Shown: piece by piece, positions 35,400-43,498 of the stretch
Layout of the letters: the number at the start of each line of letters is the position of its first letter
How positions within the stretch are numbered: position 1 is the first letter of the stretch
Assembly: GCA_049511415.1 (NCBI GenBank)
Contig: JBEKYC010000038.1
Coordinates: 1-64,000, forward strand
Direction of reading: 5' to 3'
Origin: Bog-159 sp049511415
GTDB lineage: Bacteria; Acidobacteriota; Terriglobia; Bryobacterales; Bryobacteraceae
Length of the DNA stretch: 64,000 nt
The notes under the pieces: generated by a model
The model's input: the letters and a program-made list of their open reading frames with translations, nothing else
Database searches by the model: none
What the model was told of the DNA's origin: nothing
Made by a program: the position numbers and the translations under genes

Positions 35400-37688
35400 C
35401 TACGGGGCGCTGGTCACGGTCAATAAGGTAGTGCCACACAGCGTCCCCGCGCAAGCGCTGATGGTAGTAGTACCGCCGGCTACTCCGTAGGCCGCGCCCG
35501 AGTTGGTCGCGTCGCTAGTGATGGTCGCCACCGTGGGATTCGCCGAACTCCACACCACCGACGAAAGTTGTTGCGTGCTGCTATCGCTAAAAGTCCCGGT
35601 CGCGATGAATTGCACACTGGAACCCAGGGACAGCGATGGCGTGCTCGGGGTGAGCGCGATCGATACCAGGCTGGATGGCGCCAGCGTCAGGGGCGCATAG
35701 ATTTCCGCTGCCGCGAGCACCGAACTACTCGCGTTATCGTGACCGCCGGCGATGAGCACGTTGCCATTCGGCAGCAGTGTAGCCGACTCCAGGTCACCCG
35801 GTGTTACAAGGGGCGCGCCGGCGGCGAAGGCGCCGCTGGATGGAGCGTAGACTTCGGAGGCGGCGGAATTATAGACGCTTCCCGCGATCAGCACGCTGCC
35901 ATTCGTCAGCCCGGTGGCAGTGCCGAGCCAGCAACTCTCCGCCAGGCTGCCCGTTGTGGCAAACGTGCCGGTGGCCGGATTGAACAGTTCCGCGCTGGCC
36001 AGCGGACCGGTGGTCGCGTAGTTGTAGCCGTTCGCGATGAGCACCAGGCCGGTGTTCAGCATCGTGGCCGTGGCTCCCGATCGCGCCGTGTTCAGATTGC
36101 CCGTGGTCGGAGTGAAAATTCCCGTGGCCGGATTGTACAGCTCGGCGGTATTCATAGCGCCGCTGGTATTGGCGCCGCCGGCGATCAGTACCATGCCGTT
36201 TGGCAGCAGCGTGGCTGTAGCATCGAAGCGCGCGTCGTTTAAGGGGCCGGTTACCGTAAAGTTGTCCATCGCTGGGTTGTAAAGCTCCGCGCTGGCCAGG
36301 ACGGTGCTGCCGCCGTAGCCGCCCGCGATCAGCACTTCCCCATTCGGCAGGATCGTCGCCGTATGTTCGTACCGCGCCGTATTCAGATTGCCTGTGGCCG
36401 CAAACGCCGCCGTGGTTGGATTGAATAATTCCGCGGAGGCTAACTCGCCGTCGCCGCCCGAACCGCCCGCGATCAGCACCAGGCCGCTATTGAGCAGCGT
36501 GCCCGTGTGACCTTCGCGTGCCACTACCAGGTTACCCGTGTAGGCGAAGGCCCCGGTCACCGGGTTATATAATTCCGCGCTGGCCAATTCGCCCAGTGCC
36601 CCCGTAGGCCCAGGTACGGGGCCGATGCCTCCGGCTACCAGCACCAGACCGCTGGTCAGGAGGTTCGCGCTGTGATAGTAGCGCGCGGTATTCAGGTTCC
36701 CGGTTGCCGAGAACGGATCTTCCACGGTTACCGCCGCCGATCCGACGATGCTGCCGGAGGTGGCGGTTACGGTGATGCTGCCTGCTGCGGCGCCCGTTAG
36801 AACGCCGCTGGTGCTCACGGTAGCAAATCCCGTTGGCGAAGTCGCCCAGGTGGCGGTATTCGTCAGGTTCTGCGTCGTGTTATTGCTATACGTCCCGGTT
36901 GCCGTGAGTTGTTCGACGGCGCCCACCAGGATGGTTGAGGGATTCGGTGTGACCGCGATGGAAAGCAACGCTGCGGCTGTCCCGTTTCCCGCCAGGCTGA
37001 CTTTCTGAGGAGAATTTGAGGCCGTATCCTCAAACGTGAGCGTGCCCGACTGCCCGCCCGTGACCGTGGGCGTGAACGTAAGGCCCACGGTGCAGGTCGC
37101 CCCGCCCAGAACCACGGAACCGCTGGACCCGCAAGTATTGCTGGCGATGGCGAAATCTCCGGTGACCGCGATACTGCTGAATGTCACGGAAGCCGTTTGG
37201 TTATTGGTGAGCGTCACGGTTTGGGGCGCGCTGGTCTCGTCTAAAGGCAGCTTGCCGAAGCTCAAGGTGGCCGGCGAGACACTGACGGGCGCGATGCCGC
37301 TGCCCGTGAGCTTAGCGGTTTGCGGACTGTTCGTCGCGCTGTCCGTCACCGTCAGGGTTCCGGTCAGAGTGCCGGCCGCGGTAGGGGTGAAGGTGATCAG
37401 AATCGTGCAGGTCGCCCCTTTGGCCAGGGTCTTCGGACTGAGCGGGCATGTCCCGCCACTCTGTGCGAATGCTCCCGTGACGGCGATCTTGGTGATGGTC
37501 AGAGTGGCTGTTGTGACGTTTTCCAGCTTCGCGGTCATCGCGCTACTGGTGGTTCCTTCGAGCTGCGCGGGGAAGGAGAGCGTTGCGGGCGTGAGCGTTA
37601 CGGAAGTGACGGCTTGAATGGGAACGGCCAATGCCGGCGTCAGAACGAAAAACAGGAAAAAGCGGCGCGCAATTCTGTCGTCAAGCAT
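35400..37688 (-). CDS. Secreted kelch-propeller protein with Ig-like domains
   Basis: A 762-residue protein with a signal peptide (FFLFFVLTPALAVPIQA). Two immunoglobulin-like ASH domains occupy about 30-230 (PATLSFPAQLEGTTSSAM, PATLSFGKLPLDETSAPQ), followed by a BIG_2-type Ig domain (to about 320), seven kelch blades of about 50 residues (330-670; TGNLNTARYEHTATILPNG is typical) and a second BIG_2 domain at the C-terminus. It is likely a cell-surface adhesive or sugar-binding protein. The ATG at 37688 opens the signal peptide. A 13-bp inverted repeat surrounds its -10 element, so expression is probably regulated. GC and codon use are like neighbours. Confidence 0.85.
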   Translation of the reverse strand: MLDDRIARRFFLFFVLTPALAVPIQAVTSVTLTPATLSFPAQLEGTTSSAMTAKLENVTTATLTITKIAVTGAFAQSGGTCPLSPKTLAKGATCTILITFTPTAAGTLTGTLTVTDSATNSPQTAKLTGSGIAPVSVSPATLSFGKLPLDETSAPQTVTLTNNQTASVTFSSIAVTGDFAIASNTCGSSGSVVLGGATCTVGLTFTPTVTGGQSGTLTFEDTASNSPQKVSLAGNGTAAALLSIAVTPNPSTILVGAVEQLTATGTYSNNTTQNLTNTATWATSPTGFATVSTSGVLTGAAAGSITVTATSGSIVGSAAVTVEDPFSATGNLNTARYYHSANLLTSGLVLVAGGIGPVPGPTGALGELASAELYNPVTGAFAYTGNLVVAREGHTGTLLNSGLVLIAGGSGGDGELASAELFNPTTAAFAATGNLNTARYEHTATILPNGEVLIAGGYGGSTVLASAELYNPAMDNFTVTGPLNDARFDATATLLPNGMVLIAGGANTSGAMNTAELYNPATGIFTPTTGNLNTARSGATATMLNTGLVLIANGYNYATTGPLASAELFNPATGTFATTGSLAESCWLGTATGLTNGSVLIAGSVYNSAASEVYAPSSGAFAAGAPLVTPGDLESATLLPNGNVLIAGGHDNASSSVLAAAEIYAPLTLAPSSLVSIALTPSTPSLSLGSSVQFIATGTFSDSSTQQLSSVVWSSANPTVATITSDATNSGAAYGVAGGTTTISACAGTLCGTTLLTVTSAP

Positions 37689-37691
37689 GTT

Positions 37692-37735
37692 CACCCCACA
37701 GACCGTGTCTCGTTCAGTATATGGTCTGTGGGGTG
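37692..37735. promoter_or_regulatory. 13-bp perfect inverted repeat flanking the -10 of the kelch gene
   Basis: CACCCCACAGACC at 37692-37704 is matched by GGTCTGTGGGGTG at 37723-37735, with 18 bases between. The minus-strand -10 TATACT (37716-37721) lies in the middle. Because transcription would begin near 37709, only one arm is in the transcript, so a DNA operator is more likely than an RNA hairpin. Confidence 0.65.
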
Positions 37736-37753
37736 TGGGTAGCAATTAGAGAC

Positions 37754-37792
37754 GGGGCGCGGGGTTGCGTTTTGGTACTATGACCGCGCCCC
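37754..37792. repeat. 9-bp GC-rich inverted repeat between two co-directional genes
   Basis: GGGGCGCGG (37754-37762) pairs with CCGCGCCCC (37784-37792), leaving a 21-base loop. It lies just after the DUF3300 gene on the minus strand. There is no T-run after it, so it is at best a poor intrinsic terminator. Confidence 0.35.
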
Positions 37793-37809
37793 AATCGCGA
37801 ACAGGGGGT

Positions 37810-39129
37810 CTACCGATGGCCGCCGCCGTGCGAACCGCCGCCACCACCGTGGGAGCCGCCGCTCGAATGCGAACCGCCCCCGCTGGAGTGCGCCCCACCG
37901 CCGCTTGAATGCGAGCCGCCGCCGCTGGAGCGTGGGGCCGAGTAGCTACGCGGCGCACTGTAACTGCGGGAACTCCCGTTGCCGTAGCTGCGCGCTGCCC
38001 CGTAATTGCCGCCGTAGCTACGCCCTGCCCCATAATTGCCGGAGCTGTAACTGCGCGGAGCCGCATAGCTGGAGCCGCGATAGCTGGAAGCCGCGCTTCC
38101 ACGATAAGCGTTGCCGCTATAAGCCGATCCCGAGCGGACTCCGTTGGCCGCGGCGGAACCGTTGAAATGGTTCCAACTGCTGCCGCCCGCCGGAGCTCTG
38201 AAATTCGAGCCATTTACCGTGCGGCTGGCCATTGAGGCAGCCCCGTACCGCGCTGTCAGCCCCCGATTGGAGTAACCCACACCCAGCCGATGCGCGGCAT
38301 TGTGCGCCCACATGGTATTGGCCCCAAAGCCACGGCCGCCATAAAAGCCACCGAAGCCGTAATGCGAGAAGAAAAGTGGCCGGTTAAAGAGGAAGCCGCC
38401 AAACCAGTTGCAGCCCCAACCCCATCCACCCCAGTAAAGACCCGGGAAAAGCCCGCCAATGTAGATTCCCGGTCCATAGCCGAAGCCGTAACCCCAACCA
38501 TCCCAAACCGGATAGGCGCCCCATGCCGGCGGGCCCCACACGTATTCGGGATTGTAGTATGGCACGTAAACCACGTCCGGGTTGGCCGGTTCGATGTCGA
38601 TTGCCTGCTGGCCATTGTTGGCCTGCATGGTGACGGTTTGTTGCGCGTTCGAGCTCAGCTTGCCATTAGCCTGCGCCCGTGCCCGCATTCTCTGCACGGC
38701 GGCCATCACGTCCCCCTGTTGCGCCAGGAAGGCGTTGCCAAGATCCGTAGTCCAGCGAATATCCGAGCTGAGCCGCGCTACGACATCCGGAAAAGCCGCC
38801 AGCGCCTGCACGCTGGGATCCCAATTCTGCTGCCGGGCGGCGTCCATCAATTGTTGCCCTTGGAGATTCCGATGCTCCTGCAGCCATTGCGAGACTTCCG
38901 TAATTTCCAGCGGATAGGTGGATGCGGCCAGAATCTGGCCCAGCAAAGGATCCGGATATAGGGCGATAGGCGCGACCAGCGTGTCCAACTGATCCGGAGC
39001 CAGCGGTTGTGCCGCCACTCGATCCGGCGGCGCCGGCTGTTGCGCCAACAACACAACTCCCGTCAGCACGACTGCGGCGCTTTGCCATAGCGTCCGGCTG
39101 AAGATTGTTCGAACTCTGTTGCTCGTCAT
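37810..39129 (-). CDS. DUF3300 protein with Gly/Ser/His-rich tail
   Basis: The 439-residue protein has a signal-like N-terminal helix (LWQSAAVVLTGVVLLAQ) and the conserved DUF3300 core at about 40-230 (LDTLVAPIALYPDPLLGQIL, PLEITEVSQWLQEHRNL, VYVPYYNPEYVWG). A Gly/Trp/Tyr-rich region follows, then a tail of Ser/Gly/His/Tyr repeats (YRGSAASSYRGSS, GGGSHSSGGGAHSSGG). Family function is unknown. The last 30 residues carry about eight histidines and could bind metal; inference only. The ATG at 39129 is preceded by GAGGTGG. The repeated tail is an obvious place for slippage. Confidence 0.8.
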   Translation of the reverse strand: MTSNRVRTIFSRTLWQSAAVVLTGVVLLAQQPAPPDRVAAQPLAPDQLDTLVAPIALYPDPLLGQILAASTYPLEITEVSQWLQEHRNLQGQQLMDAARQQNWDPSVQALAAFPDVVARLSSDIRWTTDLGNAFLAQQGDVMAAVQRMRARAQANGKLSSNAQQTVTMQANNGQQAIDIEPANPDVVYVPYYNPEYVWGPPAWGAYPVWDGWGYGFGYGPGIYIGGLFPGLYWGGWGWGCNWFGGFLFNRPLFFSHYGFGGFYGGRGFGANTMWAHNAAHRLGVGYSNRGLTARYGAASMASRTVNGSNFRAPAGGSSWNHFNGSAAANGVRSGSAYSGNAYRGSAASSYRGSSYAAPRSYSSGNYGAGRSYGGNYGAARSYGNGSSRSYSAPRSYSAPRSSGGGSHSSGGGAHSSGGGSHSSGGSHGGGGGSHGGGHR

Positions 39130-39327
39130 GTTTCCACCTCGGGCGGGATACACCCACTTATTCTGATGCATGCCGCCACATTCCGGTTCTGCAAGCCGTG
39201 GCCCAATTACTAACCTACACATTTAAAGTCACTTATCGAATCAGCGAAGAGACGCCGCCATGGCTGAAAAGCACCGCTCAGGTCGAAGGCAGCCAGAATC
39301 GTATAGCAAGCTGAACCGGACCCGGCC
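39130..39327. other. Intergenic region without recognisable gene
   Basis: This 198-base stretch separates the DUF3300 gene from the upstream glycosyltransferase. It should contain the DUF3300 promoter on the minus strand. I found no convincing promoter pair, repeat or small ORF. Confidence 0.5.
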
Positions 39328-40458
39328 TCACCGCTGCTCCGCGCCTACCTCAGCGTACACCTCGAGCACCTCCCGCGCCGTGCGCTCCCAACTGTAACGC
39401 GCCGCCTGCTTTCGGCCCTTGGCGATCAATTCTTCCCGGAGTTCTTCATCGAGCAGCGCCTCCTGTATCCCGCGGGCGATATCGAAGACGTTTTCCGGAT
39501 TCACCAGAAGCGCCGCATCGCCCACCACTTCCGGCAGGGAACTGACGTTCGAGGCCACCACCGGCGTGCCGGTGGCCATGGCTTCGAGCGGCGGTAAGCC
39601 GAAGCCTTCGTAAAGGGAGGGAAAAACGAACAGAGCGGCGCTTTCGAAGAAAATCCGCAGCGCGTCGAAAGGCACGAAGCCGAGGAAGCGCACGGCCTTC
39701 TCCACACGCGATTGGATCACCGCGCGGCGCACTGAGGGATATCGCGAGATTTCGTCGCCGATGATAAGCAGGTGCAATTCGCGATAGACCGGGTGTCGCG
39801 ACAGCTTCTCGCGTACTACCGCGAAAGCTTCCACCAGCCGCGGAATATTCTTCTGCGGGCGGATATTGCCGGCATAAAGCAGGAACGGATAGGCGATCTG
39901 GTAGCGCTCCAGAATGCTGGCCCTCCCAGCTTGCGCCGGACGGAAAAACTCCGGATTGGGAGCGTTGTACACCAGCCGGATGCGGCCTTCGGGAATTTCC
40001 AGGGCATCCCGCACGTCACGCCGGGTGGCTTCGGAAACCGCCATGATTCGTGCCGCCCGAAGCAATCCCCGCCGCAGCAGAAAACGGCGCGCGCCCATAT
40101 GCGGTCCGGAACGGGTCTCAAACAGCAGACTCGCCATATCGTGGATGGTCACCACGTAGGGCCGCGGCATAGGGAGCGGCACACGGTTCAATGGGATGTG
40201 TACCAGGCTGGGCCGTAGCTTACGCACAAACAACGGAAAAGAAAGGTGATTCACAAAGCCCGCGTCAGCTTTTCGATAAGCCACGGGTCTGAAATTGGGG
40301 GGCAGGCCGGAAAATACGCGCCGGTCGTCCGGCAGGGTGATCAGCGTATATTCGTTGGCGGAGTCTAGCGCCGCGAGGGCATCGAGCAATGCCCGGATAT
40401 ACGTGCCGATGCCGAAATCCCGCACGCGGCGGGCGTCCATCACGATGTGCAATGGCAT
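39328..40458 (-). CDS. GT4-type glycosyltransferase
   Basis: A 376-residue GT-B enzyme. The N-terminal domain carries HIVMDARRVRDFGIGTYIR, which is the loop that binds the acceptor, and the C-terminal domain has YAGNIRPQKNIPRLVEA and FPSLYEGFGLPPLEAMATGTPVV, where E in EGFGLPPLE contacts the nucleotide sugar. It is like the mannosyl- or rhamnosyltransferases of surface-polysaccharide synthesis. It follows glyA by 40 bases and is probably co-transcribed with it, although no functional link is known. The 198 bases between it and the DUF3300 start hold no gene. Confidence 0.9.
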   Translation of the reverse strand: MPLHIVMDARRVRDFGIGTYIRALLDALAALDSANEYTLITLPDDRRVFSGLPPNFRPVAYRKADAGFVNHLSFPLFVRKLRPSLVHIPLNRVPLPMPRPYVVTIHDMASLLFETRSGPHMGARRFLLRRGLLRAARIMAVSEATRRDVRDALEIPEGRIRLVYNAPNPEFFRPAQAGRASILERYQIAYPFLLYAGNIRPQKNIPRLVEAFAVVREKLSRHPVYRELHLLIIGDEISRYPSVRRAVIQSRVEKAVRFLGFVPFDALRIFFESAALFVFPSLYEGFGLPPLEAMATGTPVVASNVSSLPEVVGDAALLVNPENVFDIARGIQEALLDEELREELIAKGRKQAARYSWERTAREVLEVYAEVGAEQR

Positions 40459-40498
40459 GCTTCAGGTCGCCGCGGCGTAATCGAATCCACGGGCGCCA

Positions 40499-41794
40499 TC
40501 AGGCCCGCGCGAAGGCCGGCTGGCGTTTCCACTCGTACAGGGGGAATCGCTCGGTGAGCGCTTCTACCTTTCGCCGGACGGTGGCGATCACATCTTCCGA
40601 CGATATGTTGTGCAGAACATCCGCGATCAAACCCGCCACGTCGCGCATTTCGTCTTCGTGGAACCCGCGAGTGGTGACCGCTGGGCTACCCAAACGGATT
40701 CCGCTGGGATTGAGCGGCGGGTTCACGTCGAACGGGATGGCATTCTTATTCACGGTAATACGAGCCGTGTCCAGCGCCGCTTCGGCCTCTTTGCCGCGGA
40801 CTCCCTTGGAGAACACGTCCACCAGCATCAGGTGCGTGTCCGTGCCCCCCGAGACGATGTGGAAGCCGGCTTCCATCAGTCCGGCCGCCAGCGCCTGGGC
40901 GTTGGCAACCACCTGCCGTTGATAGGCGGCGTAGCCCGGCTCCATGGCTTCCTTGAAGCACACAGCCTTGGCGGCTATAATGTGCACCAGCGGCCCGCCC
41001 TGCATGCCGGGGAAAACAGTTTTATCGATCGCCGCGGCGAATTTTTCCTTGCACAAAATCAGACCGCCGCGCGGTCCCCGTAGCGTCTTATGCGTAGTGG
41101 AGGTGACGATGTCGGCATACTCGCACGGGTTGGGATGCAGGCCCGCCGCCACCAGTCCGGAAATGTGCGCCATGTCCACCACGAAAAGGGCTCCCACGGA
41201 GTCGGCGATCTGGCGGAAACGCGCAAACTCCAGAATGCGCGGATAGGCGCTGGCGCCCGCCAGCACCATTTTGGGTTTGTGTTCCTCCGCCAGGCGCGCT
41301 AATTCGTCATAATCTATGCGTTCGTCGCTCTGCCGCACACCATAGGGAACGATGTGATAAGTCTTGCCCGAAAAGTTCAGTTTGTGGCCGTGCGTCAGGT
41401 GGCCGCCGTGCGCCAGGTTCATGCCCAGGATGGTGTCCCCCGGCTGCAGGACGGCGCTGTAAGCCGCCTGGTTGGCCTGCGAGCCGGAATGCGGCTGTAC
41501 GTTGGCATGTTCCGCGCCGAATAGCTTCTTGGCCCGCTCACGCGCTAGGTTTTCCACGATGTCGGCGAACTCACAGCCACCGTAATAACGTTTGCCAGGA
41601 TAACCTTCGGCGTACTTGTTCGTGAAGACGCTGCCGGCGGCTTCCATCACCGCCTCGGAGGTGAAGTTCTCGCTGGCAATTAATTCCAATTGGGAGTGCT
41701 GGCGTTCGGCTTCCTGCAAGATGGCTCGATAAAGATCCGGATCCACTGCGGCGAGAGGGCGCGAAAGTCGTTCCGATTCAGGCGTTGTCTTCAT
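40499..41794 (-). CDS. glyA: Serine hydroxymethyltransferase
   Basis: The 431-residue enzyme converts serine to glycine with transfer of a one-carbon unit to tetrahydrofolate, using PLP. LELIASENFTSEAVMEA, KYAEGYPGKRYYGG, PHSGSQANQAAY, VVDMAHISGL and STTHKTLRGPRGG (with the PLP lysine) are all present, and length is normal. The ATG at 41794 was chosen over an earlier ATG because it matches known SHMT N-termini. No strong Shine-Dalgarno is present. It shares a short intergenic region with the divergent small protein at 41902 and is followed by a glycosyltransferase. Confidence 0.97.
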   Translation of the reverse strand: MKTTPESERLSRPLAAVDPDLYRAILQEAERQHSQLELIASENFTSEAVMEAAGSVFTNKYAEGYPGKRYYGGCEFADIVENLARERAKKLFGAEHANVQPHSGSQANQAAYSAVLQPGDTILGMNLAHGGHLTHGHKLNFSGKTYHIVPYGVRQSDERIDYDELARLAEEHKPKMVLAGASAYPRILEFARFRQIADSVGALFVVDMAHISGLVAAGLHPNPCEYADIVTSTTHKTLRGPRGGLILCKEKFAAAIDKTVFPGMQGGPLVHIIAAKAVCFKEAMEPGYAAYQRQVVANAQALAAGLMEAGFHIVSGGTDTHLMLVDVFSKGVRGKEAEAALDTARITVNKNAIPFDVNPPLNPSGIRLGSPAVTTRGFHEDEMRDVAGLIADVLHNISSEDVIATVRRKVEALTERFPLYEWKRQPAFARA

Positions 41795-41847
41795 AGCGGG
41801 GTAACTCGATTTTAACACCCTCGTTTCCCAAGGCTGCACCCACCACT

Positions 41848-41876
41848 TGCCCAAATCCGCCCGGCGCGGCTATACT
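41848..41876 (+). promoter_or_regulatory. Promoter for the small HTH-like protein
   Basis: TTGCCC at 41848-41853 and TATACT at 41871-41876, spaced by 17 bases, form a fair sigma-70 type promoter. Start of transcription is expected near 41882, 20 bases before the ATG at 41902. Confidence 0.5.
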
Positions 41877-41901
41877 GTCATTTCTGACCGGTACCGTGCA
41901 T

Positions 41902-42168
41902 ATGACGGTGAGAGACGAATTCGACCCCTTGGCTCCGCAACGGGAAGCCGCTTTCTTCTACGGACTTTTCCTGCGCGGCCATCCGATCGATGCCCTACGC
42001 CAGGATATCGACATCCCCCGCACTCTGCTCGAAAAGTGGATGAAAGCGCACGACTTTGAGGCGCCCTTCCGGCAGGACCTCAAACGGGTTTACACCTATC
42101 GCAAACAGGTCCTGGCCATCTTCGACGGCTTGGTGCTGAATGAACAGAACCGCGACCGCGTGCAATAA
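41902..42168 (+). CDS. Small conserved-looking protein with possible helix-turn-helix
   Basis: An 88-residue protein I do not recognise. HPIDALRQDIDIPRTLLEKWMKA has the length and pattern of a helix-turn-helix, and DLKRVYTYRKQVLAIFDGLVLN would form a following helix. It lacks a signal or membrane helix. It could be a DNA-binding regulator of the divergent glyA, but there is no direct evidence. ATG 41902 was chosen; a GTG two codons earlier (41896) is in frame. Promoter TTGCCC-N17-TATACT is just upstream, which supports expression. Confidence 0.6.
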   Translation: MTVRDEFDPLAPQREAAFFYGLFLRGHPIDALRQDIDIPRTLLEKWMKAHDFEAPFRQDLKRVYTYRKQVLAIFDGLVLNEQNRDRVQ

Positions 42169-42175
42169 GTAGGTT

Positions 42176-42862
42176 CTAGCCCGCGAGGCGCTTGATCCCG
42201 CCAGCTAATTCGCGGCTAAATGCCTCGAAAAGTTTCCTTTGTTCCCGGTCCCGCCGCGCCTGATCTTCGGGATGCCATTGTACCCCTAACGCGAAACGCC
42301 GGTCCTCACGCTCCAGAGCCTCGATCACGCCATCCGGAACCGATCGCGCCGTCACGCGCAAGCCATCCCCTATCCGCGCCACGGCTTGATGATGCCGGGA
42401 ATTGACCATGTGCGCGCCGTCGCCCAGGATAGCGGCCAGACGGCTCCCGGCCAGCATATCGATCGCATGCACTGCTTCGGCCGGGTCCCGGTCCCTAACC
42501 ACGTGGACCAGGGAATTATCCAGATGCTGGATCAGAGTGCCGCCGTGGTAAACGTTGAACAATTGCAACCCCCGGCAAATCGCCAGGATCGGCAGATCCC
42601 GCTCCAGTGCCTGCGCGAGCAGGGCCGACTCCAAGGCATCCCGCTCCGTGTCCGCGGGTTCGTCCTCCGGTTGCGGCGTTCCGCCATAGAGCGCCGGGTG
42701 GAGATCCGTTCCCCCGCTAAGCACCAGTCCGCTCAATCCCTCCAAGCTCCCGGCATGCTCGGGTGAGAGCAGCACGGGCTCGACGCCGGCATCGCGCAGA
42801 GCGTCGGCGTACGGCTCGGCCTTTTGGGGCTCGCGATAGGTCAGCGCGGCGCGGCGGATCAT
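42176..42862 (-). CDS. Class-I glutamine-amidotransferase-like hydrolase (PuuD/peptidase C26 family)
   Basis: The 228-residue protein has a nucleophilic cysteine in PILAICRGLQLFNVYHGG and the His-Glu pair in GVQWHPED, the triad of gamma-glutamyl hydrolases. Related enzymes cleave gamma-glutamyl-GABA in putrescine breakdown or folate polyglutamates. The enzyme belongs with PuuD-type proteins by the LVLSGGTDLHPALYG segment. Substrate is not fixed by context. The start overlaps the MgtC stop (ATGA), so the two are coupled. Confidence 0.88.
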   Translation of the reverse strand: MIRRAALTYREPQKAEPYADALRDAGVEPVLLSPEHAGSLEGLSGLVLSGGTDLHPALYGGTPQPEDEPADTERDALESALLAQALERDLPILAICRGLQLFNVYHGGTLIQHLDNSLVHVVRDRDPAEAVHAIDMLAGSRLAAILGDGAHMVNSRHHQAVARIGDGLRVTARSVPDGVIEALEREDRRFALGVQWHPEDQARRDREQRKLFEAFSRELAGGIKRLAG

Positions 42863-43329
42863 GGCGATGCCCGGCGCCTCCGCGCGTCGTTGTCCAACCG
42901 CGCCTTCAGCGGGAGCAGCAGGCGCAAGGTGATCAGATTGAACAGGCTTAGGATAATGGCGATTTCCAGACGCGAGGAAGCCACTGCCACCCCCACCACA
43001 CCGGTATTCCAGATACTGGCCGCCGTGGCGGTGCCGTGCACGTTTCCCTTGCTGCGCATAATGGCGCCACCGCCGATGAAGCCGATACCCGTGGTCAAAC
43101 CTTGAATGACCCGCGAGCGCGCCGAGGGATCGCCCCCGGAAATGGCATCCGCCACCAGCACATAGCCGCAACTGGCCATCGCCACCAGCGGAAAAGTGCG
43201 CACGCCCACGCTATGTTCCTCCCGCTCGCGTTCCCAGCCAATCGGCAAAGCCAACAGGTATGCCACGCTGATCTTCCAGGCGAGTGCCCCGCCCAACTGC
43301 CAATCCAACATGGAACTTAACCAATGCAT
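42859..43329 (-). CDS. MgtC/SapB-family membrane protein
   Basis: The 156-residue protein has four or five membrane helices and the family signature YLLALPIGWEREREEHSVGVRT followed by GLTTGIGFIGGGAIM and GTATAASIWNTGVVGVAVAS. MgtC proteins influence ATP synthase, magnesium or acid tolerance in different bacteria. The start at ATG 43329 was taken as giving a complete first helix; 43311 is an alternative. It is co-directional and overlapping with the amidotransferase-like gene, an uncommon pairing. Confidence 0.9.
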   Translation of the reverse strand: MHWLSSMLDWQLGGALAWKISVAYLLALPIGWEREREEHSVGVRTFPLVAMASCGYVLVADAISGGDPSARSRVIQGLTTGIGFIGGGAIMRSKGNVHGTATAASIWNTGVVGVAVASSRLEIAIILSLFNLITLRLLLPLKARLDNDARRRRASP

Positions 43330-43498
43330 TGGGCTAAGGATAACAACTTGACACATATTTTGGTGCGAAATAGACCTCGCTGCAACTATAATTGTCTTCA
43401 GGTGCAACCACACATAGAACAACCTGATTCAATAGTTTGCAGGGAGAAAGCAAAGATTCTTCTTTATATCTGGAAACATTCAGTGTAAATTATGTTTT

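Noticed and set aside
37754..37792. GC-rich hairpin as Rho-independent terminator of the DUF3300 gene
   Set aside because: Loop of 21 bases and no T-run; kept only as an inverted repeat.
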